DNA of 64,000 bases from Bacillus pumilus (GTDB lineage Bacteria > Bacillota > Bacilli > Bacillales > Bacillaceae). Made by a program: the position numbers and the translations under genes. The notes beneath the pieces are model-generated. The model was not told the origin of the DNA and searched no databases. It worked only from the letters and a program-made list of their open reading frames with translations. The stretch spans positions 186,001-250,000 of the forward strand of contig MKZN01000001.1 in the NCBI GenBank assembly GCA_001938995.1, in the 5' to 3' direction. Positions 8,805 to 18,956 of the stretch are shown one piece after another. Each line of letters starts with the position of its first letter. The stretch's first letter is position 1.

Positions 8805-10307
8805 TCACAATACACCTGAAAACAGACGGGCAAACGATTCCTTTAAGCGCTCCTTCAAGCCTCTTTTATAAAAGTGAACCGGCCCCATCTGCTCACATTC
8901 CTTCATGTCTTCCTCATAATGCGCCATCAATTGCTCGATTGGTTCCTTTGCAGCGGTGAATACATTGACCTCAAAGTTGAGTTGGAAGCTTCTCATGTCA
9001 ACATTCGCCGTACCAACTGAGGCGAGTTGGCCATCAGCAATCATGACCTTTTGATGCATGAAGCCTTTTTGATAGTGATACACCTTGATGCCTTCTTTCA
9101 GAAGCTCAGGGAAATAAGATCGTGTCGCATATTGCGTGAGAAAGCCATCATTTGTCTCCGGGACCATCACCCGCACATCCACCCCTCTTGTGGCAGCGAT
9201 TTTGAGCGCTGTGCGTATGGATTCATTTGGGACAAAATAAGGGGTGGCTATCCAGACAAATTGGTCTGCATTCGATATCAGGGCATGATATAAATCACTC
9301 ATGCTTTCCTTCATATCAGGTCCAGTCGGTACCACCTGAATGACACCCTCACCTGTGACGGGGTGAGGGGTATGGTACTTCGGATCTTCAATTAGCACTT
9401 CCTCTGATACATACTCCCAATCCAGCATAAATACGGAATGAAGTGTTTGAACTGCTTCACCCTTTAGCATCGTATGCGTGTCACGCCAAAAGCCGATGCT
9501 TTCATCTCGCCCTACATATTCTTTCCCGACATTTAATCCGCCGACAAAACCCGTTTCCCCATCAATAATCACGATTTTCCGGTGGTTTCGGAAATTGAAT
9601 TTTTGATTGAAAAAACCGTATTTCAAAGGTAAAAAGGGAGCGACCTTTACACCTGCTTGCCTCAATCGTTTAATATCTTTTCGGGAAAAACGAATACTTC
9701 CCGCCGCATCATAAATGAAACGTACCTCCACGCCTTCTTTTACCTTATCTATCAGAATCTCCATCATTTGATGACCGAGGAAATCAGACTTAAACATGTA
9801 ATATTCAATATGAATGAACGTTTCTGCCTTTTTTAACTCCTCAAAGAGTCGCGGAAAGGTTTCCTCCCCATTTTTTAAAATGACCATATCACTATTGGTA
9901 TTCACATGCATACCTGTCGCCTTTTCTGTGTAATGAAAAAAGCCACGCTGGTTATCCGTCATACGCGTTTCATCCGGCTTGCTTTCAAGCTCTGATATTC
10001 TGCGTAGCTTCTCGCGATTATACATTCTCTTTGATTTGAACAGATGACCTTTCACATAAAGTTGCCCAGAGAACAAGTAAAACATATACCCAATGATCGG
10101 GAAAAAGATCAGTACATACATCCATAACAGCGTGTGCTGTGACGTGCGATTTTCTAGCATGAGTGAAATGATACTAAATAAAATAGTCGCGACATAAACC
10201 GTTGCGTAAAGCTGGATAACCCATGCGGGCACTGGCCACCAAAACACCACATATGCCCCGAATATCATGAAATATAAAAATAAAAATTCCAGTCTCCTCT
10301 TTTTCAC
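8805..10307 (-). CDS. ywiE: Cardiolipin synthase (YwiE type)
   Basis: Membrane enzyme making cardiolipin from two phosphatidylglycerols. 500 residues from a GTG at 10307: two N-terminal membrane helices, then two PLD domains with HxK(x4)D motifs (NHRKIVIID and HQKVMIAD). The frame also has an ATG at 10322, but a sigma-B promoter at 10346-10372 would start transcription near 10338, leaving that ATG without a ribosome site; GTG 10307 has GAGGGCGGAG at proper distance and gives the B. subtilis YwiE length. It is the second cardiolipin synthase in the window (see 1998-3194); this copy looks stress-inducible. Confidence 0.9.
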   Translation of the reverse strand: MKKRRLEFLFLYFMIFGAYVVFWWPVPAWVIQLYATVYVATILFSIISLMLENRTSQHTLLWMYVLIFFPIIGYMFYLFSGQLYVKGHLFKSKRMYNREKLRRISELESKPDETRMTDNQRGFFHYTEKATGMHVNTNSDMVILKNGEETFPRLFEELKKAETFIHIEYYMFKSDFLGHQMMEILIDKVKEGVEVRFIYDAAGSIRFSRKDIKRLRQAGVKVAPFLPLKYGFFNQKFNFRNHRKIVIIDGETGFVGGLNVGKEYVGRDESIGFWRDTHTMLKGEAVQTLHSVFMLDWEYVSEEVLIEDPKYHTPHPVTGEGVIQVVPTGPDMKESMSDLYHALISNADQFVWIATPYFVPNESIRTALKIAATRGVDVRVMVPETNDGFLTQYATRSYFPELLKEGIKVYHYQKGFMHQKVMIADGQLASVGTANVDMRSFQLNFEVNVFTAAKEPIEQLMAHYEEDMKECEQMGPVHFYKRGLKERLKESFARLFSGVL

Positions 10308-10345
10308 ATTCTCCGCCCTCATTCGTTTCTGTCTTTTTCTCTTCC

Positions 10346-10372
10346 ATACCCTTTACACAGCTTGTATCAAAC
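10346..10372 (-). promoter_or_regulatory. Sigma-B promoter for ywiE
   Basis: On the minus strand GTTTGA (10372-10367), a 15-bp spacer and GGGTAT (10351-10346). The -10 is identical to the sigma-B consensus and the -35 differs at one base. The predicted start near 10338 fits a GTG start at 10307. Confidence 0.85.
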
Positions 10373-10495
10373 GCACGATCCACTGCTTCCCTCTAGCTTT
10401 TACAGACTGGAATGATTTGATCCTTTATGATGCAGAAACGTAAAGGATTCATCTTTGGGCGCTTTCAAAAAACCTCATAAGAGAGGAACATGACG

Positions 10496-10529
10496 CAAAA
10501 AGCCCCACTCTTCAGAAGAGTAGGGCTTT
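10496..10529 (-). terminator. Rho-independent terminator of argS
   Basis: 12-bp stem (with one G-T pair) followed by TTTTTGC on the minus strand, a few bases behind the argS stop codon. Confidence 0.85.
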
Positions 10530-10535
10530 CATCGA

Positions 10536-12209
10536 TTACATTTTTTCCGGTGCAGATACGCCAATGAGTTTTAATGCGTTGGCTAGCGTAATTTGTGTCG
10601 CTTTCATCAGTGTTAGGCGTGCTGTTGTTTTTGTTTCGTTTTCTACATCAATGACCTTCTCGGCATTGTAGAAGCTGTGAAGCGCTGATGCTAGGTCATA
10701 AATATAATTAGTCACACGGTGCGGGATACGTTTTTCCGCTGCTTCTGCCACAACCTCTGGGAAGCTTCCAATGATTTTCAGTAGGTCGTATTCTTTTTCC
10801 GACTGAATGTGAGAGAAATCTGCTTTCTCAAGGTTCGGCTTGTAACCTTTTTCTTCCCCTTGACGCAGCATGCTGCAAATTCTCGCATGCGCATATTGTG
10901 CATAGTACACTGGGTTTTCGTTAGACGTAGAAATCGCTAAATCTAAGTCAAAGTCCATATGAGTCGCCGCACTTCTCATGGCAAAGAAATAACGAGTCGC
11001 ATCTAAGCCTACCTCTTCAATCAGGTCACGCATCGTGACTGCTTTTCCTGTACGCTTACTCATCTTCATCTTTTCACCGTTTTTATACAGGTGAACGAGC
11101 TGAATGATTTCCACTTCAAGCTTGTCTTCTGGATAACCAAGCGCTTGGATCGCCGCTTTCATTCGAGGGATATAGCCATGGTGATCCGCTCCCCAAATGT
11201 TAATCAGCTGATCAAAGCCTCTGTCCAGCTTGTCCTTATGGTATGCAATGTCTGGAAGCAAGTAAGTGAAACTCCCGTCGTTTTTAATCAACACACGGTC
11301 CTTGTCATCGCCAAAATCCGTCGAACGAAGCCACGTTGCGCCATCTGCTTCAAAGATGTATCCTTTTTCACGAAGTGTTTGAAGCGCAGGTTCAATTCTT
11401 CCGTTTTCGTATAAAGACGTTTCAGAATACCATACATCAAATGGGACACGGAAATTCTCAAGGTCTACACGTAATTTTTCTAATTCATATTTTAATCCGT
11501 ACTCACGGAAGAAGGCCATTCTGTCTTCTTCTGACTCATGCACAAAACGGTCACCAAACTCATCAGCAAGCTTTTGACCAATGCCTTTGATGTCTTCTCC
11601 TCTGTAACCGTCTTCTGGCATGTCCTTTTCAAGACCAAGTGCCTCAAAGTAACGCACCTCGACAGATAAAGCAAGGTTGTGAATTTGATTACCTGCATCG
11701 TTGATATAGTATTCACGACTGACGTCGAAGCCTGCTTTATCAAGGATGTTGCAAAGCGAATCACCTACAGCTGCTCCGCGGGCATGTCCAAGGTGAAGGT
11801 CACCTGTCGGGTTGGCTGAGACGAATTCAACTTGAACCTTTTGGCCCCCTCCTGTATTGGTTTCACCATACGCTTCGTTTGCCTCTAGGACAGCTGGAAT
11901 CAGTTTTGTTAAATACTGATTGTTCATATAGAAGTTAATGAATCCTGGGCCTGCGATATCCAATTTTTCAATAGACGCTTTCCCTTTGTCGAAGGCATTG
12001 ACAATGTCTTCTGCGATTTGACGAGGTGCCTTTTTCGCAATGCGAGCAAGTTGCATCGCCATGTTGGTGGAATAATCACCATGCGTCTTCTCTTTCGGTA
12101 CTTCTAGCAGGACATCTGGCACCTGACTTTCATCAGCAAGCCCTGCTTTGACGACCGCCGCAATGATTTCTTCTTTTAACGCATCTTTGACCTGTTCTGC
12201 GATATTCAT
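10536..12209 (-). CDS. argS: Arginyl-tRNA synthetase
   Basis: Class I aminoacyl-tRNA synthetase that charges tRNA-Arg with arginine in the cytoplasm. 557 residues, full length. The N-terminal Arg-S domain is followed by the HIGH-type motif HLGH near residue 132 ([14 protein letters not shown]), the KMSKR loop near 380, and a DALR anticodon-binding domain at the C-terminus. The ATG at 12209 overlaps the ywiB stop by 4 bp (ATGA), so both genes are translationally coupled, as in B. subtilis. No T-box leader is visible before ywiB. Confidence 0.97.
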   Translation of the reverse strand: MNIAEQVKDALKEEIIAAVVKAGLADESQVPDVLLEVPKEKTHGDYSTNMAMQLARIAKKAPRQIAEDIVNAFDKGKASIEKLDIAGPGFINFYMNNQYLTKLIPAVLEANEAYGETNTGGGQKVQVEFVSANPTGDLHLGHARGAAVGDSLCNILDKAGFDVSREYYINDAGNQIHNLALSVEVRYFEALGLEKDMPEDGYRGEDIKGIGQKLADEFGDRFVHESEEDRMAFFREYGLKYELEKLRVDLENFRVPFDVWYSETSLYENGRIEPALQTLREKGYIFEADGATWLRSTDFGDDKDRVLIKNDGSFTYLLPDIAYHKDKLDRGFDQLINIWGADHHGYIPRMKAAIQALGYPEDKLEVEIIQLVHLYKNGEKMKMSKRTGKAVTMRDLIEEVGLDATRYFFAMRSAATHMDFDLDLAISTSNENPVYYAQYAHARICSMLRQGEEKGYKPNLEKADFSHIQSEKEYDLLKIIGSFPEVVAEAAEKRIPHRVTNYIYDLASALHSFYNAEKVIDVENETKTTARLTLMKATQITLANALKLIGVSAPEKM

Positions 12210-12628
12210 GAACGTAAATCCTCCTTATATGAAATAGATAATGTATGTAAATGCTTTTGATCTTCACCTGTCAGCATATCGTACGTAATGTGCAGAAAAC
12301 CATTGTCCATATCGAGATCAATGCCGTGTGTATGCACATCGAGCTGAAGTGTGCCAAATGGCAACGTGTAATGAGTTACTGTCGTTTCTCCAACCAGAAA
12401 GCGTTGCTTCATTTGGATGGCACCTGACCTCATGACAAAGATTTCTTTTTCACTCATTTTCACCACTGTTTTTACTTGACCCATTTCATGTTCTTCATGG
12501 TAAGTGAGATACGTTTTGCCATTCTTCTTTTGGTACGTTCCAGTTGTGTTAAATTCGATCGTTTCAGCTGGCTCCGTCTCTGGTTTCATCACTGACTTGA
12601 CATGAATTGAAATTTGGCTTTGTGTCAT
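12206..12628 (-). CDS. ywiB: YwiB, DUF1934 beta-barrel protein
   Basis: 140-residue cytoplasmic protein of the DUF1934 family, known as a lipocalin-like (calycin) beta-barrel; function unknown. The alternating polar/hydrophobic strands ([41 protein letters not shown]) fit a small barrel. The start at 12628 has a GGAAGTGC-type site. It is first gene of the ywiB-argS pair, overlapping argS by 4 bp. No promoter could be assigned with confidence in the 130 bp upstream. Confidence 0.85.
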   Translation of the reverse strand: MTQSQISIHVKSVMKPETEPAETIEFNTTGTYQKKNGKTYLTYHEEHEMGQVKTVVKMSEKEIFVMRSGAIQMKQRFLVGETTVTHYTLPFGTLQLDVHTHGIDLDMDNGFLHITYDMLTGEDQKHLHTLSISYKEDLRS

Positions 12629-12744
12629 ATTGCACTTCCTTTGCTAAGACCCGTTTAACTAAAATAGTATACCATATTCACGATCGCCTATCATACCATC
12701 ATTTCTCTTCTTCACTGGGATTAAACTCCGTTTTTCAATTTAAA

Positions 12745-12767
12745 AAAGAGCAGATAAGCTGCTCTTT
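12745..12767. terminator. Terminator behind the small membrane protein gene
   Basis: 9-bp perfect stem (arms 12745-12753 and 12759-12767), T-run on the minus strand; it overlaps the last codon region of the gene ending at 12766. Confidence 0.8.
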
Positions 12768-13113
12768 AGAAAAAAAGAAAAATAAAACTGACCACCAGAA
12801 CAAGTCCAGCCTTTAATCCTATATCTTTCCTCTTTATTAAATAAAAAAGTGACTGTATACCTGAACTTGCTAAAAATGCCTGAAAGACATCGAACGGAAC
12901 GAGGTGGGCTTGCTTAAACACAATCTGCATGAATAACGCAATGCCAGTGAGATAGAAAAAGCCACGATCTTGAAACAGGGAAATGACCTCTTCCTTTGCC
13001 TCTTTCTTCGAAGCAAAAACCGGCGGCTCAGATATTAGCTCTCTTTTCAGCGTAAGAAAACCCGCCGCTAATACACATAAAGCGAGTAATACCATGACTA
13101 TCGAAGATAACAT
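12766..13113 (-). CDS. Small integral membrane protein, function unknown
   Basis: About 115 residues with four predicted hydrophobic helices (near 3-20, 50-62, 70-90, 98-114) and a short charged stretch (SKKEAKEE) between helices one and two. The start is taken at the ATG 13113, six bases after GAGG; the frame could also begin at a TTG at 13125. I recognise no family. It stands alone between ywiB and a broken secreted-peptide gene and has its own terminator. Confidence 0.65.
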   Translation of the reverse strand: MLSSIVMVLLALCVLAAGFLTLKRELISEPPVFASKKEAKEEVISLFQDRGFFYLTGIALFMQIVFKQAHLVPFDVFQAFLASSGIQSLFYLIKRKDIGLKAGLVLVVSFIFLFF

Positions 13114-13186
13114 TTTATACCTCAATTCTCTTATAATACAAATTACATATTCAATCTATTAAAAAAACTGAAAAAGAGGAGTTTGT

Positions 13187-13430
13187 ATGAAAAAAAGTTC
13201 ACATCCATCCCCATTTTAATTACTTTCGCTTTAATCGGTTCTATCATTAACCCTAAAACATCAATTGCAAAGCAAGAAATGAATCCTGCTCGTGATATAG
13301 AAAATATTACAGGAATAAGTGACATATTAAAATCAACCAAAAGTAATGATACATACAAGTTCAGAAATACTACAACTGAATATGAAGGGGTTGCCGGTCT
13401 AGCCGTTTGTATAAATAGTTTCTATTTTAA
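13187..13430 (+). pseudogene. Small secreted protein gene with shifted start
   Basis: An ATG at 13187 follows a good AAGAGGAG site but its frame stops after 10 codons. The neighbouring frame, one base away, gives a convincing signal peptide (EKKFTSIPILITFALIGSI, then a processing region near TSIAKQ) and about 50 further residues. One extra A in the A-run 13190-13196 would fuse the ATG to this frame. The frame also has no stop before the terminator at 13429, so the 3' end is probably damaged too. It may have been a small exported peptide; no family is recognised. Confidence 0.5.
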
Positions 13431-13469
13431 AAGCCTGTACAACTCTTTCATAAAGTTGTACAGGCTTTT
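13429..13469. terminator. Strong bidirectional terminator
   Basis: 16-bp perfect arms (13429-13444 and 13454-13469) with a 9-base loop, ending in T-runs on both strands. It separates the broken secreted-peptide gene (+) from speB (-). Confidence 0.9.
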
Positions 13470-13478
13470 TCATTTAGT

Positions 13479-14351
13479 TTATTTCACAAACCCGAGTAGC
13501 ATTTCACGCAAGAGCTTGCTCGCTGTATTCGCCGTTTGATCTGAGTGATCATAGACAGGCGCTACCTCAACAAGGTCCGCACCGACGACATGAACATCTG
13601 ATCCTGCAATCGCATGAATGGATGCCAGTAGTTCCTTTGATGTGATCCCACCAGCATCCACCGTTCCTGTACCAGGTGCATGTGCTGGGTCTAGTACATC
13701 AATATCGATCGTCACATACACTGGGCGTCCTTTCAGTTTTGGCAAAACTTGCTTCAACGGCTCTAGCACTTCAAATTTAGAAATGTGCATCCCAACTTCT
13801 TTTGCCCATTCAAACTCTTCTTTCATACCAGAACGGATACCGAAAGAGAACACATTTTCAGGTCCAATCAGTCCTGCTACTTTGCGAATCGGTGTGGAAT
13901 GCGATAGCGGCTCTCCTTCATATTCCTCACGAAGATCCGTATGTGCATCCATATGAATGATCGCTAAATCTGGATATTTTTTATGCATGGCACGGAAAAC
14001 TGGCCAAGACACAAGATGCTCTCCGCCCATTCCTAATGGGAACTTGCCTTTTTCTAAAATGCTGTCGACATATTCTTCAATTAAATCCAAGCTTTTTTGT
14101 GCGTTTCCAAATGGAAGTGGAATGTCACCAGCATCAAAAAATGGCACTTCATGTAGCTCACGGTCTACATAAGGGCTGTATTCCTCTAAACCAATAGATA
14201 CCTCGCGAATACGGTTCGGTCCAAAACGGGAGCCTGGGCGGTAACTGACCGTCCAATCCATCGGCATGCCGTATAAGATGACTTTTGCATCTTCCCACGT
14301 CGGTTGACTTCCAATAAACACCTTTCCTGAATAAGCCTCGTCGAATCTCAT
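13479..14351 (-). CDS. speB: Agmatinase
   Basis: Hydrolyses agmatine to putrescine and urea in the cytoplasmic polyamine pathway. 290 residues, ureohydrolase family. Manganese ligands are visible in GMGGEHLVSWP, DAHTDLREE and TIDIDVLDPAHAPGTGT. The start at 14351 (MRFDEAYSG) follows GGAGGAATCTTGC; the frame extends further upstream without support. It lies 69 bp behind speE in the same direction, as in B. subtilis, so putrescine production and its use for spermidine are coupled. Confidence 0.96.
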   Translation of the reverse strand: MRFDEAYSGKVFIGSQPTWEDAKVILYGMPMDWTVSYRPGSRFGPNRIREVSIGLEEYSPYVDRELHEVPFFDAGDIPLPFGNAQKSLDLIEEYVDSILEKGKFPLGMGGEHLVSWPVFRAMHKKYPDLAIIHMDAHTDLREEYEGEPLSHSTPIRKVAGLIGPENVFSFGIRSGMKEEFEWAKEVGMHISKFEVLEPLKQVLPKLKGRPVYVTIDIDVLDPAHAPGTGTVDAGGITSKELLASIHAIAGSDVHVVGADLVEVAPVYDHSDQTANTASKLLREMLLGFVK

Positions 14352-14420
14352 GCAAGATTCCTCCTTTCCTGCTTCAAAAAATGCGCAAACCGTCATTTGC
14401 GCATTCTCATTTCGTTTGAT

Positions 14421-15251
14421 TTATTTGATTAAGTCACTCACAAATTTCGGCAGAACGAATGCCGCTTTGTGCAATTCTTTTGTGTAATATTTTGTTTCAA
14501 TCTCAAAGAAACGGCTGTCTTCTACAGCAAGTGGATCATATTTCTTAGAACCGATTGTAAATGTCCAAAGACCGCTTGGGTATGTTGGAATATTCGCTGT
14601 GTAAAGCTTAGTGATCGGGAAAATTTCCTTTACATCACGCTGTACAGTAGTAATGAGTTCCGGCGTAAACCAAGGGTTATCCGTTTGTGCCACGAAAACA
14701 CCGTCCTCTTTAAGCGCTTTTGAGATCCCGGCGTAAAATCCTTTAGAGAATAGATTCACAGCTGGTCCGACTGGCTCTGTTGAATCGACCATGATCACAT
14801 CATACTCGTTATTCGCCTCAGCAATGTGCATAAACCCGTCTCCCACTTTGACGTCCACACGAGGGTCGTCCAGTTTCCCAGCGATTGATGGAAGGAATTG
14901 CTTCGAGTATTCAATGACTTTGCCATCAATATCAACAAGAGTAGCCTTTTTCACGCTTGGATGTTTGAGAATTTCACGAATCACCCCGCCGTCTCCTCCA
15001 CCTACAACAAGTACATGTTCTGGGTTCGGATGAGTGAAAAGAGGAACATGCGCCACCATTTCATGGTATACAAATTCATCCTTCTCTGATGTCATCACCA
15101 TGCCGTCTAAAAATAGCATATTGCCAAACTCTTCTGTTTCCACCATTTCTAAGTGCTGAAAGTCTGTTTGCTCTGTATGAAGGGTCTTGTTCACCTTCAA
15201 TGTAATGCCAAAATTCTTCGTTTGCTTCTCTGTATACCAAAGTTCGCTCAC
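14421..15251 (-). CDS. speE: Spermidine synthase
   Basis: Transfers an aminopropyl group from decarboxylated S-adenosylmethionine to putrescine. 276 residues. The Rossmann signature [16 protein letters not shown] lies near residue 80, with the catalytic/binding residues DSTEPVGPA near 155. Upstream gene of the speE-speB pair. The ATG at 15251 has a weak GAGAGGAAG site. Divergent from pbpG, with 225 bp between the starts. Confidence 0.96.
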   Translation of the reverse strand: MSELWYTEKQTKNFGITLKVNKTLHTEQTDFQHLEMVETEEFGNMLFLDGMVMTSEKDEFVYHEMVAHVPLFTHPNPEHVLVVGGGDGGVIREILKHPSVKKATLVDIDGKVIEYSKQFLPSIAGKLDDPRVDVKVGDGFMHIAEANNEYDVIMVDSTEPVGPAVNLFSKGFYAGISKALKEDGVFVAQTDNPWFTPELITTVQRDVKEIFPITKLYTANIPTYPSGLWTFTIGSKKYDPLAVEDSRFFEIETKYYTKELHKAAFVLPKFVSDLIK

Positions 15252-15476
15252 TGTTCATCTTCCTCTCATCCAATAATAATCAAACATCTATTGTTAACGC
15301 CTTTTACCGGCTATGACGATATCGATTGTCCAAGAAAAAAGTATAGTGGATTCATATCAAATTGTAAAGAACTGCATGAATCTCTTCATCATTTAAAGCA
15401 TGTGGATGCAATCGCTTGTTTAAAACGTTTTTCTTTGTTCCATACTGATAAAAAACCGTCAAAAGGGGGGCTTTGC

Positions 15477-17534
15477 ATGGATACCATCATGAACAATAAA
15501 ACAATCCGCATGACCGTGAAAACGATACGAGCTTGCTTTTTTATCGGCTTGCTCGCCTTTCTATTTGCAGGTACTGTCTTTTTGACGATTCTATTACTTG
15601 CAAAATGGCAAGGTGCCCCTTCTGTTCAAGTTCCCCAATCCACAACCATTTATGCAGCAGATGGCTCAAAGCTCGGAGAATCCAACTTTGGAGAAAAGAG
15701 GTATTGGGTTTCATTAAAAGACATGTCTCCCCACATCAGGCAGGCAGTTGTCGCTGTTGAGGATAAAACCTTTTATCAGCATCATGGATTTGACGTGAAA
15801 CGGATGGCAGGTGCTGCGGTGGCTGATATTCGTGCCATGGCGAAAGTTCAAGGTGCCAGCACAATCACCCAGCAATATGCACGAAACCTTTATTTAGATC
15901 ATGATAAAACATGGAAGCGAAAGTGGAATGAAGCCTTTTACACAATCCGCTTAGAGCAAAACTATTCAAAGGATGAGATTTTAGAAGGATACTTGAACAC
16001 CATTTATTATGGTCACGGCGCGTATGGTGTGGAAGCGGCGTCTCGTCTTTATTTTGGGAAACAAGCGAAGAATTTGACCTTAGCCCAATCTGCATTGCTT
16101 GCCGGAATCCCAAAGGGGCCTTCCCTCTATTCTCCTTATGTCAATGAGGAAAAGGCTGACGCAAGAAAAGAAATGATTCTACAGCAAATGAAAGAAGATG
16201 GGATGATCTCGAAAAAGATTGCCGCAAAAGCCATGAAAGAAAAACTATCCTATCGCCCACTGCAAAAACAGCAGCTACAAGCAAAGCAAGCCCCATATTT
16301 TTATGATGATGTCATTAGAGAATTAAAACAACGCCTGCACTTAACAGAAGAACAAATCGAAACGGATGGTCTTCATATTCAAACGACCTTACATCCTGAT
16401 CTACAGAAAATCGCCGAAAAGACGATGGAGGACATCATGAATCCTCAATCAGATATTCAGATTGGATTAACTGCGATACATCCTCAAACCGGGCATGTAC
16501 TTGCCCTAGTAGGAGGCAGAGATTATCAGAAAAGCCCATTCAATCGAGTGACACAAGCAAAAAGACAGCCCGGTTCAACAATGAAGCCACTCCTCTATTA
16601 CGTTGCCCTGCAAAATGGGTTTACACCAGCCACAGTGATGCGCAGTGAGGAAACGGTGTTTGAGCTAGATGATCAAGGGAACAATGCTGCTTATTCACCA
16701 AGCAATTACCACGGCTATTACGCGAATGACGGCATCACCATGCTCCAAGCTCTGGCACTATCTGATAATATCTATGCCGTCAAAACCCATTTGTTCTTAG
16801 GAATGGAACAGCTTGTACAGGCTGGCAAGACGTTTGGTCTTCAAGGGAAACTAGATCAAGTCCCTTCCCTTGCACTAGGTACGTCTCCTGTTAAACCGAT
16901 TGAAATGACCAATGCTTACGCCATGCTTGTCAATGGTGGGAAGCGTGTAAAGCCAACCTTTATCACCAAAGTAACCGATGCCAAAGGCAACGTGCTTTTT
17001 GAAGAGGAGCAAAAACGAGAGCAAGTCCTAGATGAAAAAGCGGCATTCGTCACCACCGACATGATGTCAGGGATGTTCAATCGGCAATTAAACGGATATA
17101 CAAGTGTCACTGGACGAACCATTATGAAAGACCTTACGCGAACATATGGAGGGAAATCTGGGACAACAGGAGCTGACAGCTGGATGATCGGATTCTCTCC
17201 CCAACTCGTTACAGGTGTGTGGACCGGCTATGATAAGGGACGAACCATTGACTCAGTCGAAGAAACCGCCTATGCGAAAAAAATATGGGCGACCTTTATG
17301 GAATCAGCCCTATCGAAGCAGCCTGCCTCCTCCTTCATGCCTCCAGACGGTGTGAAAGGTGTGTACATCAATCCAAAAACCGGGGATCTTGCCGGTCCAG
17401 GATGTGAAGCGAAGGTGTTCACCTATTTTATAGAAGGAACTGAGCCGACAGGTGTCTGTTACGGCGCCGAGGAACAAGAGCCGACTCAAGATCAAAAGTC
17501 AAAGAAATGGTGGGAAAAGTGGCTAAAACGATAA
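15477..17534 (+). CDS. pbpG: Class A penicillin-binding protein PbpG
   Basis: Bifunctional peptidoglycan synthase: glycosyltransferase plus transpeptidase, anchored outside the membrane. 685 residues from the ATG at 15477, which follows AAAAGGGGGG; the frame extends upstream by 108 codons without function. Order: cytoplasmic tail, one membrane helix (about 18-42), transglycosylase domain (VVAVEDKTFYQHHG near 90, STITQQYARN), transpeptidase domain with SxxK STMK (about 366), SDN and KSGT (about 559). In B. subtilis pbpG is forespore-specific (sigma-F) and, with pbpF, needed for the germ-cell wall. I did not find a convincing sigma-F site in the 225 bp upstream. Confidence 0.95.
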   Translation: MDTIMNNKTIRMTVKTIRACFFIGLLAFLFAGTVFLTILLLAKWQGAPSVQVPQSTTIYAADGSKLGESNFGEKRYWVSLKDMSPHIRQAVVAVEDKTFYQHHGFDVKRMAGAAVADIRAMAKVQGASTITQQYARNLYLDHDKTWKRKWNEAFYTIRLEQNYSKDEILEGYLNTIYYGHGAYGVEAASRLYFGKQAKNLTLAQSALLAGIPKGPSLYSPYVNEEKADARKEMILQQMKEDGMISKKIAAKAMKEKLSYRPLQKQQLQAKQAPYFYDDVIRELKQRLHLTEEQIETDGLHIQTTLHPDLQKIAEKTMEDIMNPQSDIQIGLTAIHPQTGHVLALVGGRDYQKSPFNRVTQAKRQPGSTMKPLLYYVALQNGFTPATVMRSEETVFELDDQGNNAAYSPSNYHGYYANDGITMLQALALSDNIYAVKTHLFLGMEQLVQAGKTFGLQGKLDQVPSLALGTSPVKPIEMTNAYAMLVNGGKRVKPTFITKVTDAKGNVLFEEEQKREQVLDEKAAFVTTDMMSGMFNRQLNGYTSVTGRTIMKDLTRTYGGKSGTTGADSWMIGFSPQLVTGVWTGYDKGRTIDSVEETAYAKKIWATFMESALSKQPASSFMPPDGVKGVYINPKTGDLAGPGCEAKVFTYFIEGTEPTGVCYGAEEQEPTQDQKSKKWWEKWLKR

Positions 17535-17548
17535 AAGACATGAAAAAC

Positions 17549-17568
17549 CCCGAGATCTACATCTCGGG
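17549..17568 (+). terminator. Hairpin behind pbpG
   Basis: Arms CCCGAGAT (17549-17556) and ATCTCGGG (17561-17568), loop of 4, flanked by GACATG...CATGTC that can extend the stem. The T-run is poor, so termination strength is uncertain. Confidence 0.55.
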
Positions 17569-17656
17569 ATTCCCCATGTCCTAGCTTTAACACCAGTTTA
17601 CTCAAAAAACGGCTTGATTTGGTCACTGCTAGCCATTCTTCACAAAAAATTCACAA

Positions 17657-18175
17657 TTACTCAGAAACAGCCAACCCGTCTTTCAATTCATCTGTCGACG
17701 CTTCCCATAATGCTTCATTATGGCTCTTCAAAAAATCAGCAAGCACCTTTTTCGATACATCGTCCATCTGATCGACAACAATGTTGCGCTTCATGGATTT
17801 ATCCATGAAATTCACATGTTCTGGTAATGACTTATACCCGCGACGAATAGCGCGATCGACTGTCATCTCGCAGGCGGTCACCCCCGCATAATAGGGTCCC
17901 TCTTCTCTGCGGTCAATCGTGACCCATACGAGCCAATACGGCTTTCCGTTTGGCACCTCTTCTTTTGTTTTTAAAAATTTAATTCCCTTTTCTACTGCAC
18001 TTCTCGCATGCATAGCACCAATATCAATGACAGCTTCCTTTTCTTCTACATCAATGATGACTGGCGAGATGTTATCAAGGCTAAGTGAGCCTGCCCCAAA
18101 TCCTCCATGTCCATCGGTCGCATCCGTTTTTTTAATGATATTAAAACCAATTGGTTTCTTTTTTTTACCTTCCAT
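17657..18175 (-). CDS. ywhD: YwhD family protein
   Basis: 172-residue cytoplasmic protein of the YwhD family, function unknown. No signal or membrane segment. Motifs such as GGFGAGSLSLDNISPV, DIGAMHARSAVEKGIKF and YWLVWVTIDRREEGPYY are characteristic of this small Bacillales family. It directly follows ywhC in the same direction (12-bp gap), so the two are probably co-transcribed. The start at 18175 has an AGGAGGT site. Confidence 0.88.
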   Translation of the reverse strand: MEGKKKKPIGFNIIKKTDATDGHGGFGAGSLSLDNISPVIIDVEEKEAVIDIGAMHARSAVEKGIKFLKTKEEVPNGKPYWLVWVTIDRREEGPYYAGVTACEMTVDRAIRRGYKSLPEHVNFMDKSMKRNIVVDQMDDVSKKVLADFLKSHNEALWEASTDELKDGLAVSE

Positions 18176-18187
18176 TTATTAGACCTC

Positions 18188-18850
18188 CTAAAGCAATGGT
18201 GTCAATATAAGATTAAACAAATAGATAATTTGATCTCTCATTATGATCAAAGGACCAAACACAAACTGACCTAACGGCGTAATGACAAATATAAGGAAAA
18301 TAATGATCCCATATTGTTCAAATTGCGTCATTTTCGCACGAATGCCAGGACTGACGACGTCCTCAATAATACGATACCCATCCAGCGGCGGAAGTGGTAA
18401 CAGGTTAAATAGAAATAAAATCACGTTCAGATTAATAAAGATTCGGAAGAAATAATCGACCCCAGGCTCAAAGCCCATGATCCACTCTCCACCAAATTTC
18501 TGAAGAAGCACATAAACAAAGGTACCCAAAAACGCCAACACCAAGTTACTCAGTGGTCCAGCGATAGAGACACAAATCCCTGCTAAACGTGGATTTTTAA
18601 AATGGTAGCGATTCACTGGTACAGGCCTCGCCCAGCCAAATCCAGCCACAAAGATTAGGATCGTCCCAAATACATCCAAATGCTTCAAAGGATTTAAGGT
18701 CAATCTCCCTTGATTTTTAGCTGTTGGGTCTCCAAAACGATACGCAACATACGCATGCGCCAGCTCGTGCATCGTAAACGCAACAACAAGCGTAATGGCG
18801 ACATATGGAATTAGCTCTAATGGATAAACTAGAAATTGGTCCAAAGGCAT
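18188..18850 (-). CDS. ywhC: Site-2 protease-type membrane metalloprotease YwhC
   Basis: M50 family intramembrane zinc protease. About 220 residues, six hydrophobic segments. The catalytic HExxH (MHELAHAYVAYRFGD) is in the first helix and the second metal motif NLLPLPPLDG (N/L-P-x-P-x-LDG) near residue 165. The start at 18850 (MPLDQF) is chosen because it has a GGGATTC spacing to the purine stretch and matches the family N-terminus; the frame extends 8 codons further up. Upstream of ywhD. Substrate unknown. Confidence 0.88.
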   Translation of the reverse strand: MPLDQFLVYPLELIPYVAITLVVAFTMHELAHAYVAYRFGDPTAKNQGRLTLNPLKHLDVFGTILIFVAGFGWARPVPVNRYHFKNPRLAGICVSIAGPLSNLVLAFLGTFVYVLLQKFGGEWIMGFEPGVDYFFRIFINLNVILFLFNLLPLPPLDGYRIIEDVVSPGIRAKMTQFEQYGIIIFLIFVITPLGQFVFGPLIIMRDQIIYLFNLILTPLL

Positions 18851-18956
18851 GAATCCCTCTTTCTTTCTATACAATGATTTACTTCATTCAGTATACTATA
18901 AGAAGTCCCTTAAACTAAAGGGAAGCGAGCACTAAAGGAAAAAGGAGGTTTTACAT

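Noticed and set aside
10322..10324. ATG start for ywiE
   Set aside because: Too close to the predicted sigma-B transcript start and without a ribosome site; GTG 10307 preferred.
13183..13539. 118-codon frame (+) from a TTG
   Set aside because: The TTG is one base from the ribosome site and the frame runs through a terminator into antisense of speB; treated as a frameshifted gene instead.
15153..15476. Upstream extension of pbpG by 108 codons
   Set aside because: Antisense to speE in part, and the strong AAAAGGGGGG site points to 15477.
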